DNA from: Eubacteriales bacterium
GTDB lineage: Bacteria > Bacillota > Clostridia > Saccharofermentanales > UBA5734
Direction of reading: 5' to 3'
NCBI GenBank assembly: GCA_028684955.1
Contig: JAQUEY010000009.1
Location: 1 to 34,562 of the forward strand
DNA: 34,562 bases
Below the pieces are notes generated by a model that searched no databases, was not told the origin of the DNA, and was given only the letters and a program-made list of their open reading frames with translations. How positions within the stretch are numbered: the stretch's first letter is position 1; each line of letters opens with the position of its first letter. Of the stretch, positions 1 to 8,146 are shown piece after piece. Position numbers and translations under genes: made by a program.

Positions 1-176
1 CATCGAAACAGGCTACTGCCTGGTTTGTCACTCGATGAACCTCTTCGCTGGGCTTGAGGTGAGAAGTGGATGCTTCTGCTTGCTAACGTGGGTAGTTTAC
101 ACGGGGTCAGGGGGAAAGTCAAGGGGGGTGGGGTGGCAGTGTTGTTGATGGTTGTTGATGGGACCATCCGGCTTGC
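1..176. other. Non-coding left edge
   Basis: I see no convincing gene here. At about 4-22 there is a short imperfect hairpin (AAACAGGC, loop TACT, GCCTGGTTT, with one bulged G) that could end transcription coming from either side, but the T-tract is weak. At 103-133 the plus strand carries four closely spaced runs of four to six G, a G-quadruplex-like pattern downstream of the thioesterase stop codon. Whatever gene lies to the left is outside the window. Confidence 0.4.
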
Positions 177-641
177 TCAGACATCCTCGCCGCTGGCGCG
201 GTAGAAGATGGCGGATGCGGTGGCGAGGATGGTGTCTGGCTTGTCCTCGGCCCAGGCTTCGGCCTGGACTTGACAGAATTTCCGGTTGACACTGCTGAGC
301 TTGGCTTGGATGTGCAGGCAGGAGCCGAGTGGCACAGGTTTGCAGAAATTGATCTGCAGGGAAATGGTCGGGGAAAACGACGTGTTGGTGTAGGCTTTGC
401 ACAAGAGGCCCATGGTAATGTCAAAAGCAGTCGCAATTGCACCGCCGTGCATGATTCCAGATACATTCCGTGTCCAGGGCGTGGCGTCAACGGACAGTTC
501 GAGCGATTTTCGCTCATGACTGGCTTTGACAAATGTCAGAGGAAGACTCGTGTTGATCGTGTCGGCCTGGGTCGCCCGGAAGCATAAGGATTCGAGGACT
601 CGTGCTTTCATGTCCCGGTCATGAATGGAAGGGTCTGTCAT
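177..641 (-). CDS. PaaI-family hotdog thioesterase
   Basis: The product (154 residues) is a single hotdog-fold domain of the PaaI/YbgC-like acyl-CoA thioesterase group. These cytoplasmic proteins hydrolyse acyl- or aryl-CoA thioesters. The best marker is the HGGAIATAFD segment near the middle, which matches the family's HGG-x-(I/A)-x-x-x-x-D active-site helix. The length is normal for the family. I chose the ATG at 641 rather than the in-frame GTG at 650 because AGGTGA lies 5 bases before the ATG, whereas the GTG has no well-placed binding site. The gene diverges from the aminotransferase at 783 across about 140 bases in which I found no clear promoter. The natural substrate cannot be told from the sequence. 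Confidence 0.8.
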   Translation of the reverse strand: MTDPSIHDRDMKARVLESLCFRATQADTINTSLPLTFVKASHERKSLELSVDATPWTRNVSGIMHGGAIATAFDITMGLLCKAYTNTSFSPTISLQINFCKPVPLGSCLHIQAKLSSVNRKFCQVQAEAWAEDKPDTILATASAIFYRASGEDV

Positions 642-782
642 GAAGCTCACCTGCTCTCTATCTGCAAATCATTTGATTGTTGGACTTACTTGTTTTATGT
701 CATGTCAGCTTGGCCCTTATGGTATCATGGATGTCACAAATAAGAAAAATTCTGCCAAAATTTTCATCACGGAGGTTGGTTG

Positions 783-1958
783 ATGATTGCGCGGAAAATA
801 ACGCAAAGTATGGCTGCTGGATCGATGATCCGCAAAATGTTTGAAGAAGGGGCCCGTTTGAAGGCCCAGTTTGGTGCAGACAAGGTTTATGACTTCAGTA
901 TTGGCAATCCGGACTTGGAGCCTCCGGCTGAAGTCATTGCAGCTTTTCAGGAGTTAGCGGCTGATCCCAGGCCAGGCCTTCATGCCTACATGAATAACGC
1001 TGGTTATCTGGAGACGCGCCAAGTCGTAGCTGATAAGCTTGCCAAGAGCAGCGGCCTGGATGTCAAAGCTGAGGCTGTTTGCATGACCGTAGGGGCTGCG
1101 GGAGCTCTCAATGTCAGCTTGAAGGCACTGCTCGATCCTGGTGATGAAGTCATCGTGCTGGCTCCCTATTTTGTCGAATACCTGTCCTATATTCAAAACC
1201 ACGGCGGCGTACCTGTCGTGGTTACTTGCGATGAAAAGACGTTTTTCCCGGACCCGGAAAAAATCGCCGCGGCTTTGACGCCACAGACCAAAGCTTTGAT
1301 TATCAATTCGCCAAACAATCCGACCGGGGTCATCTACCCCATCGATGTTCTGGAGGCATTGGACAAAGTCCTGCTTGCTGCCAGTCAGACGGTCTATGTC
1401 TTGTCAGATGAACCCTATGCCGGTTTGACGTTTGATGGTCAACAAACACCCGATAATCTGGCGCACCTGACCAATTGCATCGTTTGCAACAGCTGGAGCA
1501 AGTCTCTTTCTTTGCCCGGCGAGCGGATCGGCTACATTGGAGTCAGCCCGCGTTGTGAAGATTATGCCAATCTGGTCCAGGCCATTGGCTACTGCAACCG
1601 GGTCCTCGGCTTTGTCAACGCACCAGCGTTCCTGCAACGCGTCATTGCGAAAACCATCCATGCCCGCGTGGATGTCAATCGGTATGAAATCCGCCGCAAT
1701 CGCATGCATGATATTCTCACAGCAGCAGGTTTTGATGTCCGGCGGCCCGATGGTGGCTTCTACTTCTTCCCCAAAGCGCCCATCGCCGACGATTCTGAGT
1801 TTGTCGCGGCCTGTGCCAGACACAATGTCCTGGTTGTCCCTGGCAAAGGTTTCGGCTTCCCGGGCTTTTTCCGCCTCTGCTTCGCCGTGCCGGATGACAT
1901 GATCGAGCGTTCCGCACCGGCCTGGCTTGCGATCGGCAAGGAATTTGGCCTGATCTGA
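783..1958 (+). CDS. PLP-dependent aminotransferase, class I/II
   Basis: This 391-residue fold-type I aminotransferase transfers amino groups using pyridoxal phosphate in the cytoplasm, most likely between an amino acid and 2-oxoglutarate. Visible hallmarks are NSPNNPTG (residues 175-182), SDEPY (208-212, with Asp209 for the PLP ring nitrogen), and SWSKSLSLPGERIG (237-250), in which Lys240 should form the Schiff base and Arg248 should bind phosphate. The carboxylate-binding Arg is in GFFRLCF near the C terminus. The start is ATG 783, because GGAGG at 771-775 sits 7 bases upstream; the TTG at 780 is too close. It belongs to the aspartate/aromatic aminotransferase superfamily (COG0436 type), but the substrate is not predictable. 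It is monocistronic, followed by a strong terminator, and convergent with thiN. Confidence 0.9.
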   Translation: MIARKITQSMAAGSMIRKMFEEGARLKAQFGADKVYDFSIGNPDLEPPAEVIAAFQELAADPRPGLHAYMNNAGYLETRQVVADKLAKSSGLDVKAEAVCMTVGAAGALNVSLKALLDPGDEVIVLAPYFVEYLSYIQNHGGVPVVVTCDEKTFFPDPEKIAAALTPQTKALIINSPNNPTGVIYPIDVLEALDKVLLAASQTVYVLSDEPYAGLTFDGQQTPDNLAHLTNCIVCNSWSKSLSLPGERIGYIGVSPRCEDYANLVQAIGYCNRVLGFVNAPAFLQRVIAKTIHARVDVNRYEIRRNRMHDILTAAGFDVRRPDGGFYFFPKAPIADDSEFVAACARHNVLVVPGKGFGFPGFFRLCFAVPDDMIERSAPAWLAIGKEFGLI

Positions 1959-1989
1959 CAGGGTTTTCGCACGATTGAGACAAATGATA

Positions 1990-2035
1990 AAGGCTGGCTT
2001 TCAGGCGGTTTTGCCGCACAAGAGCCAGCCTTTTT
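1990..2035 (+). terminator. Intrinsic terminator after the aminotransferase
   Basis: AAGGCTGGCT (1990-1999) pairs with AGCCAGCC plus TT (2023-2032), and a run of T follows. The loop contains a second small stem (GCGG/CCGC). It ends plus-strand transcription 30 bases after the stop codon. On the minus strand the tail is only TTTATC, so it would serve thiN poorly. Confidence 0.85.
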
Positions 2036-2053
2036 GATGTTTGTTTTTCGGGA

Positions 2054-2782
2054 TCAGACTTCTGGCGTGATGATCACAAGCATGGAACCTCTCTCCAGAT
2101 CGACTTCGATGGACTGGCCGATGATGGGCCGGTTGCTGACGCCGCGGCAACTGCCGCGTTCGAGGGTGGCGTGATCGAGCGGGTATTTCAGGCCGGTGTA
2201 GGTCAAACCTGAAAGGACCGGGCTGATGGGAATCGCTGAGACAGCCCAGCTCTGGACCGGCAGGGTGGGCATTTCCAGACTCAGCTGGGCCGGTCCGACC
2301 ACCGGGATCATCCTGCTCTGGCCATCGCTGAGCAGCACAGGATAGCCTCGCTCAGCCAGTTTGACGGCCATCAGCTGGTTGGCCAGAACATGGTCAGGTC
2401 TGCCGCCGAGCACGGCCAGGAACACAAGTTCGACGGATTCGGGTGGCAAAGTGGCTCGGTTCAGGTCTTTTTTCTCACACAGCACAGCGAGGCTGGCTTC
2501 GACTGCCAATTCAGCATCGGTCTCGTCTTTGATACTGGGAAACCGCACGATCGGCACTGCATGCTGTTCGATCCAGGCCAGATCGTCCGGATTGATCGAA
2601 TCGAGGTCACCAACCAGGCGGTCGGGCAACAGGCCGATCCGGTGCAAATGACGCGCTCCGCCATCGGCGCAGATCAGGACATCCTGCTGGTGGACGAGAT
2701 CGCGAAAACCGTCCTCACTGGCGATCTGGCCACTGAGGACGATCACGATGCGATGGCGCCCCGCTGTCAGGATATCCGGCAT
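2054..2782 (-). CDS. thiN: Thiamine diphosphokinase
   Basis: Thiamine pyrophosphokinase moves a diphosphate from ATP to thiamine, giving the cofactor TPP in the cytoplasm. The 242-residue protein has the family's conserved segments in order: LICADGGARHL near residue 40, VGDLDS near 60, and KDETDAELA near 85; the acidic residues in these bind Mg-ATP. A beta-rich thiamine-binding region follows in the C-terminal half. It is the last gene of the minus-strand operon and lies 11 bases after rpe. No good Shine-Dalgarno precedes its ATG, so translation may depend on coupling to rpe. The rsgA-rpe-thiN order is common in Firmicutes. No TPP riboswitch is visible. Confidence 0.93.
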   Translation of the reverse strand: MPDILTAGRHRIVIVLSGQIASEDGFRDLVHQQDVLICADGGARHLHRIGLLPDRLVGDLDSINPDDLAWIEQHAVPIVRFPSIKDETDAELAVEASLAVLCEKKDLNRATLPPESVELVFLAVLGGRPDHVLANQLMAVKLAERGYPVLLSDGQSRMIPVVGPAQLSLEMPTLPVQSWAVSAIPISPVLSGLTYTGLKYPLDHATLERGSCRGVSNRPIIGQSIEVDLERGSMLVIITPEV

Positions 2783-2793
2783 GTTCGCTGGGT

Positions 2794-3474
2794 TCAGCGA
2801 GCCGCTGAGCGCAGCTCGACCAGGGCGGCAGCCGGATCGGGCCTGGCATAGCAGGCACTCCCGACGACGATCATGTTGGCACCAGCTGCGACATTTTCCC
2901 GGATGTTGTCGAGGCCGACGCCGCCGTCGATCTGGATGTGGATCGGAAGGCCAAGGTCGTCGATTTTGCGGCGCAGGCGGCGGATCTTGTCGGTCATGGT
3001 CGGGATGTATTTCTGGCCGCCAAAACCGGGATTAACCGTCATCAGCAAGACCATATCGATATAAGGCAGGATTTCGTCGAGGGCTTCCAACGGTGTTCCA
3101 GGATTGATCGCGACGCCAGGGGTGACACCGAGGGCCCTGATCTGCTGGATGGTCCGATTCAGATGGGTGCACACCTCTGCATGAACGACAAGGGTATCGG
3201 CTCCAGCCTGGGCAAAAGCCTCGATCAGGTCGGTCGGATTGGTCACCATCAGATGGACATCCAGCGGCAGGCTGGTGCGTTTGCGGATGGCTGCGAGCAC
3301 AGGAGGCCCCAAAGTCAGGTTGGGAACGAAATGGCCGTCCATGACATCGACATGGATGATGTCAGCGGTATCGGCTACCCGCTCGACGGCCTCGCCGAGA
3401 GCAGCGAAGTCAGCCGAAAGGATCGATGGACAGAGCAGGATCTCGCTGGAGTTTTTGTTGTAGCGGTCAATCAT
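2794..3474 (-). CDS. rpe: Ribulose-phosphate 3-epimerase
   Basis: Rpe interconverts ribulose 5-phosphate and xylulose 5-phosphate in the pentose phosphate pathway. The 226-residue TIM barrel shows CPSILSADF at the N terminus, the metal-ligand segment HVDVMDGHFVPNLTLGP, DVHLMV, the MTVNPGFGGQ phosphate loop region, and QIDGGV near the C terminus. The reading frame runs open further upstream to 3564, but the added stretch is low-complexity, has no counterpart in the family and overlaps rsgA. The ATG at 3474 has GGAGG 6 bases before it and gives a normal family length. It sits 22 bases after rsgA. Confidence 0.95.
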   Translation of the reverse strand: MIDRYNKNSSEILLCPSILSADFAALGEAVERVADTADIIHVDVMDGHFVPNLTLGPPVLAAIRKRTSLPLDVHLMVTNPTDLIEAFAQAGADTLVVHAEVCTHLNRTIQQIRALGVTPGVAINPGTPLEALDEILPYIDMVLLMTVNPGFGGQKYIPTMTDKIRRLRRKIDDLGLPIHIQIDGGVGLDNIRENVAAGANMIVVGSACYARPDPAAALVELRSAAR

Positions 3475-3496
3475 GGGAAGCCTCCGGGTACTATTT

Positions 3497-4438
3497 TCAG
3501 CGGCGGGTGCGGCCGCGCGGCTGGCTGGGACTTTTAGCCTGGGTGTTGCTGCGGGACTGGCCATAAGGCTTGATCTGGTCCAGTTCGGTGCGGAACTGGC
3601 GATAGCGGGCCAACCGGCCGGAATCTATTGTAGCACGATCGATTGCGCAGCCCAACTCTCCTAAATGGCGGCAACCCGTAAAGCGGCAATGATCCGCGAT
3701 GGCCTGGATTTCCGGGTAGCCTTGGACCAGATCAGGTCCAAGAACGCCAAATTCGGATAATTCAAGTGAGGTGAAACCGGGTGTGTCAGCCAGGAAGCCG
3801 CCCGAAAAAGGAAACAATTCGACATGGCGTGTGGTGTGTCGGCCACGGCCAATCCGGTTGCTGACTGCTCCTGTCTCCATTTTCTCGTCTCCGAACAGCT
3901 GGTTGAGCAAGGTGGATTTGCCGACGCCGGACTGGCCGGCAAAACTGACCACCCGGCCGATGAGCAACTGGCGCAAAAAGTCGTGGCTGCTCTGGTCCTG
4001 TGGGCTGGTCCGGACAATCGTCACGCCAGACGGTCGATAGGCTTGTTCAATGGATTCGGCCTGATTGTTGGGGAGGTCGGTTTTGGTGATGCACAGGATC
4101 GGCTCGATCTGGTGCAGCCAGCAGACGGTGAGCAGTTTGTCTGCCAGCTGGAAATCGGGCGCAGGATCTGTGGCAGACAAGGTGATGATCAGGCAATCGA
4201 GATTGGCTATGGTCGGACGGACCAGTTCGTTTTTGCGCGGCAGGATTTTCAGGATGCGCCAGGGAACGTCCGGATCGCCGCTGGGAATCACTTCGACAAA
4301 ATCGCCAGGAGTCGGCGTCAGTCCATCTTTGCGGAATAAACCGCGGGCGCTGGCCACGCCGGTTGTTCCATCCGAACCGGCAAGCACGTACTGTCCGCCA
4401 ACACCTTTGAGGATTCTGGCCGGGCTAAAATCACCCAC
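3497..4438 (-). CDS. rsgA: Ribosome biogenesis GTPase RsgA
   Basis: RsgA (YloQ/EngC) is a circularly permuted GTPase that helps late maturation of the 30S subunit. The order seen is: OB-fold (RILKGVGGQY... to LVRP), G4-like ITKTD, then G1 GQSGVGKST, G3 DTPG, and a C-terminal zinc-binding region with Cys/His in DHCRFTGCRH and a further Cys in LGC. The tail is basic (RGRTRR), as expected for an rRNA-binding protein. I place the start at GTG 4438, giving 313 residues, because the OB-fold begins there. The in-frame extension to 4573 would overlap the end of the kinase gene and has no family resemblance. A weak AGGA lies about 11 bases upstream of the GTG, and the gene starts about 35 bases after the kinase stop. 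Confidence 0.93.
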   Translation of the reverse strand: MGDFSPARILKGVGGQYVLAGSDGTTGVASARGLFRKDGLTPTPGDFVEVIPSGDPDVPWRILKILPRKNELVRPTIANLDCLIITLSATDPAPDFQLADKLLTVCWLHQIEPILCITKTDLPNNQAESIEQAYRPSGVTIVRTSPQDQSSHDFLRQLLIGRVVSFAGQSGVGKSTLLNQLFGDEKMETGAVSNRIGRGRHTTRHVELFPFSGGFLADTPGFTSLELSEFGVLGPDLVQGYPEIQAIADHCRFTGCRHLGELGCAIDRATIDSGRLARYRQFRTELDQIKPYGQSRSNTQAKSPSQPRGRTRR

Positions 4439-4472
4439 GGGCTGGTCTTGTCCTGTTATCTGGTGGCATCCG

Positions 4473-6302
4473 TCAGGCCGGTGGAGCCGTTTCGACTGGC
4501 ACAGCCGTCTCGGCCGGGACATAGCCGGGTGGGTAGGAGCCAAGATGGAAAACATAATCGGACAGCGTGCCATAGGTGATTTTGATCACCGTCTGGGCAA
4601 TGATGGAGGTGCCGGGGGCAATCTCCTGGTTGATGACAAACAACTGTTCGAGCGGGAACCCGACTGGCTGGCCAGTGACCGGGTCAAAAATCGGATTGAT
4701 GTTGATGGTGGGTCCATTGACCAGGTTGTTGCGGACAATTTCTGCCTGGGCCACCGCCAGGTTCATGCCGGTCAGATTCGGCATGGTGACCATCGGGCTG
4801 CCATCACTGACGACCAGTGTCACGGCACTGCCACTGGCGATGCTTTGCCCTGCCGATGGAATCGTCTTGATCACTTTCTCCTTGGCGAGATCAGAATATT
4901 CGTAGACAATATCGACCTTGAAACCATACATCTGTTCCAGTTCGGCTTTGGCTTCCGCGACGGTCCTGCTGGTGTAGTCCGGGATGGTGATCAAGTTCTG
5001 GCCACCACTGACGTACAGCGTGATGGTGGTGCTGCCAGGGCGGATTGAGACGCCTTCGCCCGGGGTCTGGTCGACCACGTAACCTTCATTGACCGAAGGA
5101 TCCGTGACATAGCGGACGGAATATTTGACACCGGCATCGCTGAGTCTGGCAGAGACAAAATCATAGGTCTGGCCAACGTAGTTTTCGATCTGGTATTCCG
5201 AAACGGTCTTGGTGGTCAGGCTGGCACTGATTTTCTGCCAGCTCAGGGAAAAGATCGTGATCAGGATGGTGAGCGAGACGATGATGATGGCGACCATGAT
5301 CGCGGTGTCACGCGTGCGCAGGCGGCGACGATCATGGATGGCGCGTTCAACCTCGCGCAACTTGCCAAAATTGGATTCGTATGGATTCTGCAGGCCGATG
5401 GCGGTGGTATTGCCTTCCCAGTCAGACTGGCCGCTGATCACGCCATAGATGCCAGAGGGATCGACCAGGAACGCATCAAGTTCGTCAACCAGCTCACGGG
5501 CATCGACATAGCGTTTCTCGACCGGTTTCTGGATGCATTTCATGACGATCTGGTCCAGACCCTGGGGAATGCCAGGCACCAGTTTGGAGGGCACGGGGGG
5601 CAGCTCCTGGAGGTGCTTGATCGCGACGGAAACGGAGGTATCCCCGTCAAAGGGCATTTTTCCGGTCAACATCTCATAGATCAGGATGCCGAGCGAATAG
5701 ATGTCGGATTGTTCGCCAACCAGGCTGCCACGAGCCTGCTCTGGCGAAAAATAATGCACGGAGCCAAAGGCTACGCCGCTGGTCAGGGTGATCGTGTTGG
5801 CGTTAGAAGCCCGGGCAATACCGAAATCGGTAACTTTGGCAATCCGGTCACGGGTGATCAGGATATTCTGCGGTTTGATGTCGCGATGGACAACACCCCG
5901 GTGATGAGCATGCTCCAGGGCCAGGCCGATCTGGATCGCCAGAGGCACGGCAATCGTGTAGTCGAGAGCACCGTATTCGCTGATCAGTTCCTTCAAGGTC
6001 ATGCCTTCGACATATTCCTGGACGATGTAGCGCAGGTCGCCGTCCTGTCCGTAGCCAAGCACTTTGATGATGTTGGGGTGGTCGAGGCTGGAAGCCGCCT
6101 TGGCTTCGGTATCAAAGCGTTTGATGAATTCCTGGTCATTGGACAGGTCGTCTTTCATGACCTTGATGGCCACATTTTCCTGCGTGGCCTGGTCGGTCGC
6201 CAGATAGACGTGGGCCATGCCACCCTGGCCGATCGGCCGGACGATGGCAAAGCGGTTGCTAATCCAGTCTCCAGCGGCCAGATGACGGTTGGCCCGGCTC
6301 AT
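4473..6302 (-). CDS. prkC: PASTA-domain Ser/Thr protein kinase
   Basis: This is a membrane-anchored Hanks-type kinase of the PrkC/PknB/StkP family, which senses peptidoglycan or lipid II and phosphorylates cell-wall, division and translation proteins. Residues 17-280 form the kinase domain: glycine loop IGQGGMAHVY, Lys47, HRDIKPQN with catalytic Asp141, and DFG 159-161. A basic juxtamembrane stretch (REVERAIHDRRRLRTR) precedes one membrane helix at about 334-354. Three extracellular PASTA repeats follow, at about 366-434, 435-501 and 502-578. The third is stretched by a segment rich in Asn, Ile and Pro (ININPIFDPVTGQPVGFP). Length 609 is typical. Its ATG overlaps the phosphatase stop as ATGA, so kinase and phosphatase are probably made in a fixed ratio. 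Confidence 0.95.
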   Translation of the reverse strand: MSRANRHLAAGDWISNRFAIVRPIGQGGMAHVYLATDQATQENVAIKVMKDDLSNDQEFIKRFDTEAKAASSLDHPNIIKVLGYGQDGDLRYIVQEYVEGMTLKELISEYGALDYTIAVPLAIQIGLALEHAHHRGVVHRDIKPQNILITRDRIAKVTDFGIARASNANTITLTSGVAFGSVHYFSPEQARGSLVGEQSDIYSLGILIYEMLTGKMPFDGDTSVSVAIKHLQELPPVPSKLVPGIPQGLDQIVMKCIQKPVEKRYVDARELVDELDAFLVDPSGIYGVISGQSDWEGNTTAIGLQNPYESNFGKLREVERAIHDRRRLRTRDTAIMVAIIIVSLTILITIFSLSWQKISASLTTKTVSEYQIENYVGQTYDFVSARLSDAGVKYSVRYVTDPSVNEGYVVDQTPGEGVSIRPGSTTITLYVSGGQNLITIPDYTSRTVAEAKAELEQMYGFKVDIVYEYSDLAKEKVIKTIPSAGQSIASGSAVTLVVSDGSPMVTMPNLTGMNLAVAQAEIVRNNLVNGPTININPIFDPVTGQPVGFPLEQLFVINQEIAPGTSIIAQTVIKITYGTLSDYVFHLGSYPPGYVPAETAVPVETAPPA

Positions 6303-7075
6303 GGCTGGACCTCCTTTGCCTTAAGGTCGGGGACGAAGGCACACAAAACGGTGACGTTGTCCTCACCTCCGGCAGTCAAGGCGGCCTGGATCAGGTGATT
6401 GACGACCTCGGATGGCGACTCGCCCGTTATGACCAACTGGCTGATCTGCTCATCCGGAACAAATCCATGCAAACCGTCGCTGCAAATAAGGATGCGGTCA
6501 CCGGCAGTAACGGGTATTTCCGTGATGTCAGGAATGACAAAATCTGGAAATCCCAGGGCCCGGGTCAGGACATTGCGCCGTGGATGGGTTCTGGTCTCTT
6601 CGGCAGTAAGACTGCCAGCATCGACCATTTCCTGGACCAGCGTATGGTCGACCGTCAGCTGACGCAGCTGGCCATCTTTATAAAGGTAAGCCCGGCAGTC
6701 GCCAACATGGGCGATGATCAGGTGATCGGCCAGGAGGATCGCAACTGTCAAGGTGGTCCCCATCCCCTGGTTTTCTTTTTCATCCAGTGACCCGAGATAC
6801 ACTTTGACGTTGGCTTTTTTGACCAGTTCCTGCAGGTGCCGGGTGAGATCAGCTGAGGCGTGTGGACTGAGCAGATATTCGCGCAAGAAACTCGCGACAA
6901 ATTCGACCGCGATTTCGCTGGCGATTTCGCCTTTGCTATGACCACCCATCCCATCGGCCAGAATCATGGCCAAAGGATACCCGGTGCCTGGATACACCAG
7001 CTCATAGTTATCTTCGTTATTGTCCCGGACCAGTCCGGTATGGCTTTGTGCAGCAAACTTGATTGGCTCTGTCAT
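6299..7075 (-). CDS. prpC: PP2C-family protein phosphatase
   Basis: This PPM/PP2C metal-dependent Ser/Thr phosphatase (PrpC/Stp1 type, 258 residues) reverses phosphorylation by the neighbouring PASTA kinase. Visible motifs are SHTGLVRDNNEDN near the N terminus, the metal-binding ADGMGGHSKGE, GMGTTLTVAIL, AHVGDCRAYL, CSDGLHGFV, and GGEDNVTVL near the C terminus. The Asp residues in these motifs coordinate the two metal ions. The protein has no membrane segment and should be cytoplasmic. The start codon overlaps the rlmN stop as ATGA, and the stop overlaps the kinase start in the same way. This makes a tightly coupled rlmN-prpC-prkC block, a usual clostridial order. Confidence 0.95.
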   Translation of the reverse strand: MTEPIKFAAQSHTGLVRDNNEDNYELVYPGTGYPLAMILADGMGGHSKGEIASEIAVEFVASFLREYLLSPHASADLTRHLQELVKKANVKVYLGSLDEKENQGMGTTLTVAILLADHLIIAHVGDCRAYLYKDGQLRQLTVDHTLVQEMVDAGSLTAEETRTHPRRNVLTRALGFPDFVIPDITEIPVTAGDRILICSDGLHGFVPDEQISQLVITGESPSEVVNHLIQAALTAGGEDNVTVLCAFVPDLKAKEVQP

Positions 7076-8094
7076 GTTTCGAGCGTTCTCCTTAGCTGAC
7101 CGCAGGCAGCGTTGATATCGGCGCCCAATTCACGCCGGATGGTGGCATTGATGCCGGCATTTAACAGGATCTGCTGGAATTGCTCAACCTGGCGACGGTC
7201 ACTCTGGCGGTGTGCGCCACCGTCGAATTCATTGGCCGGGATGAGGTTGACATGGCATAGCATCCCCCTGAGGCGGCGCGCCAGCTCCCGGGCGTGCTCT
7301 GGTTGGTCATTGACACCGGCAAACAAGGAATATTCGAAAGAAATCCGCCGGCCACTGTGCTCGATGTGACGCCGGCAGGCAGCGAGCAGTTCATCCATGC
7401 TGTACGTCCGGGCAATGGGCATGATGGACTGCCGGATGGTGTCATTCGGTGCGTGAAGGGAAACGGAAAGGGTCACTGGCAGACCTTCATCTGTGAATTT
7501 TAGCATCTCGGGTACGAGACCGCAAGTTGAGACCGAGATGTGGCGCAGGCTGATCGAGAGGCCTTGCGGGTCATTGGCAGCCTTGAGGAAAGCGACCACT
7601 TCATCGTAATTGTCCATCGGTTCGCCAATGCCCATGATCACGACATGGCCGATCCGTTCGCCGATTTCCCGTCCAATCCGGCTGACTTGGGCCAGCATTT
7701 CACCATGGCTCAAGTTGCGGCCGAATCCAGCCCCCGTTGAGGCGCAGAAGGTGCAGCCCATCTTGCAGCCGGCTTGGGAAGAGATGCAGACGGAGTAGCC
7801 ATGCTTGTAGTGCATCAGGACCGATTCGACGACATTGCCGTCAAACAGGCGGAAGACATATTTGGTTGTCTGGTCCAGTGCGGATACGATTTTGCGCTCG
7901 ACCGTCAGGCCATCTATGAGAAAATCAGCCGCAAGCTGTTCGCGGATGTTTTTCGGTAAATTGGTCATGTCATCGATTGAACCGATGCCGCGGGACAGCC
8001 ACTCCTTGATCTGCCCGGCGCGATAAGCCGGCCAGCCTTTGGCAGCGACATAAGTCTTCCAGTCTTCCAGGGTTTGGTCAATCATCAGGCGCAT
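7072..8094 (-). CDS. rlmN: 23S rRNA/tRNA adenine C2-methyltransferase RlmN
   Basis: RlmN is a radical SAM enzyme that methylates C2 of A2503 in 23S rRNA and A37 of some tRNAs. The cluster-binding CxxxCxxC is visible as CKMGCTFC, followed by ASTGAGFGRNL. GIGEPMDNYD is the usual radical SAM glycine segment. The C-terminal catalytic Cys, which forms the methylated protein intermediate, is present in DINAACGQL. Length 340 is normal. The start ATG at 8094 has AGGAG 6 bases upstream; a second ATG three codons later is less well placed. It begins 52 bases after rsmB. Confidence 0.96.
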   Translation of the reverse strand: MRLMIDQTLEDWKTYVAAKGWPAYRAGQIKEWLSRGIGSIDDMTNLPKNIREQLAADFLIDGLTVERKIVSALDQTTKYVFRLFDGNVVESVLMHYKHGYSVCISSQAGCKMGCTFCASTGAGFGRNLSHGEMLAQVSRIGREIGERIGHVVIMGIGEPMDNYDEVVAFLKAANDPQGLSISLRHISVSTCGLVPEMLKFTDEGLPVTLSVSLHAPNDTIRQSIMPIARTYSMDELLAACRRHIEHSGRRISFEYSLFAGVNDQPEHARELARRLRGMLCHVNLIPANEFDGGAHRQSDRRQVEQFQQILLNAGINATIRRELGADINAACGQLRRTLET

Positions 8095-8146
8095 GGTGTT
8101 CTCCTCTTAAAGGGGTTTGGGGTCTTATAGGTGAGATGTATCTCTT

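Noticed and set aside
651-782. Divergent promoters between the thioesterase and aminotransferase
   Set aside because: Several TA-rich hexamers exist (for example TATCAT at 723-728), but none has a correctly spaced -35.
2023-2053. Terminator for thiN on the minus strand at the convergent hairpin
   Set aside because: The minus-strand tail is TTTATC, too weak to claim; the hairpin is assigned to the aminotransferase only.
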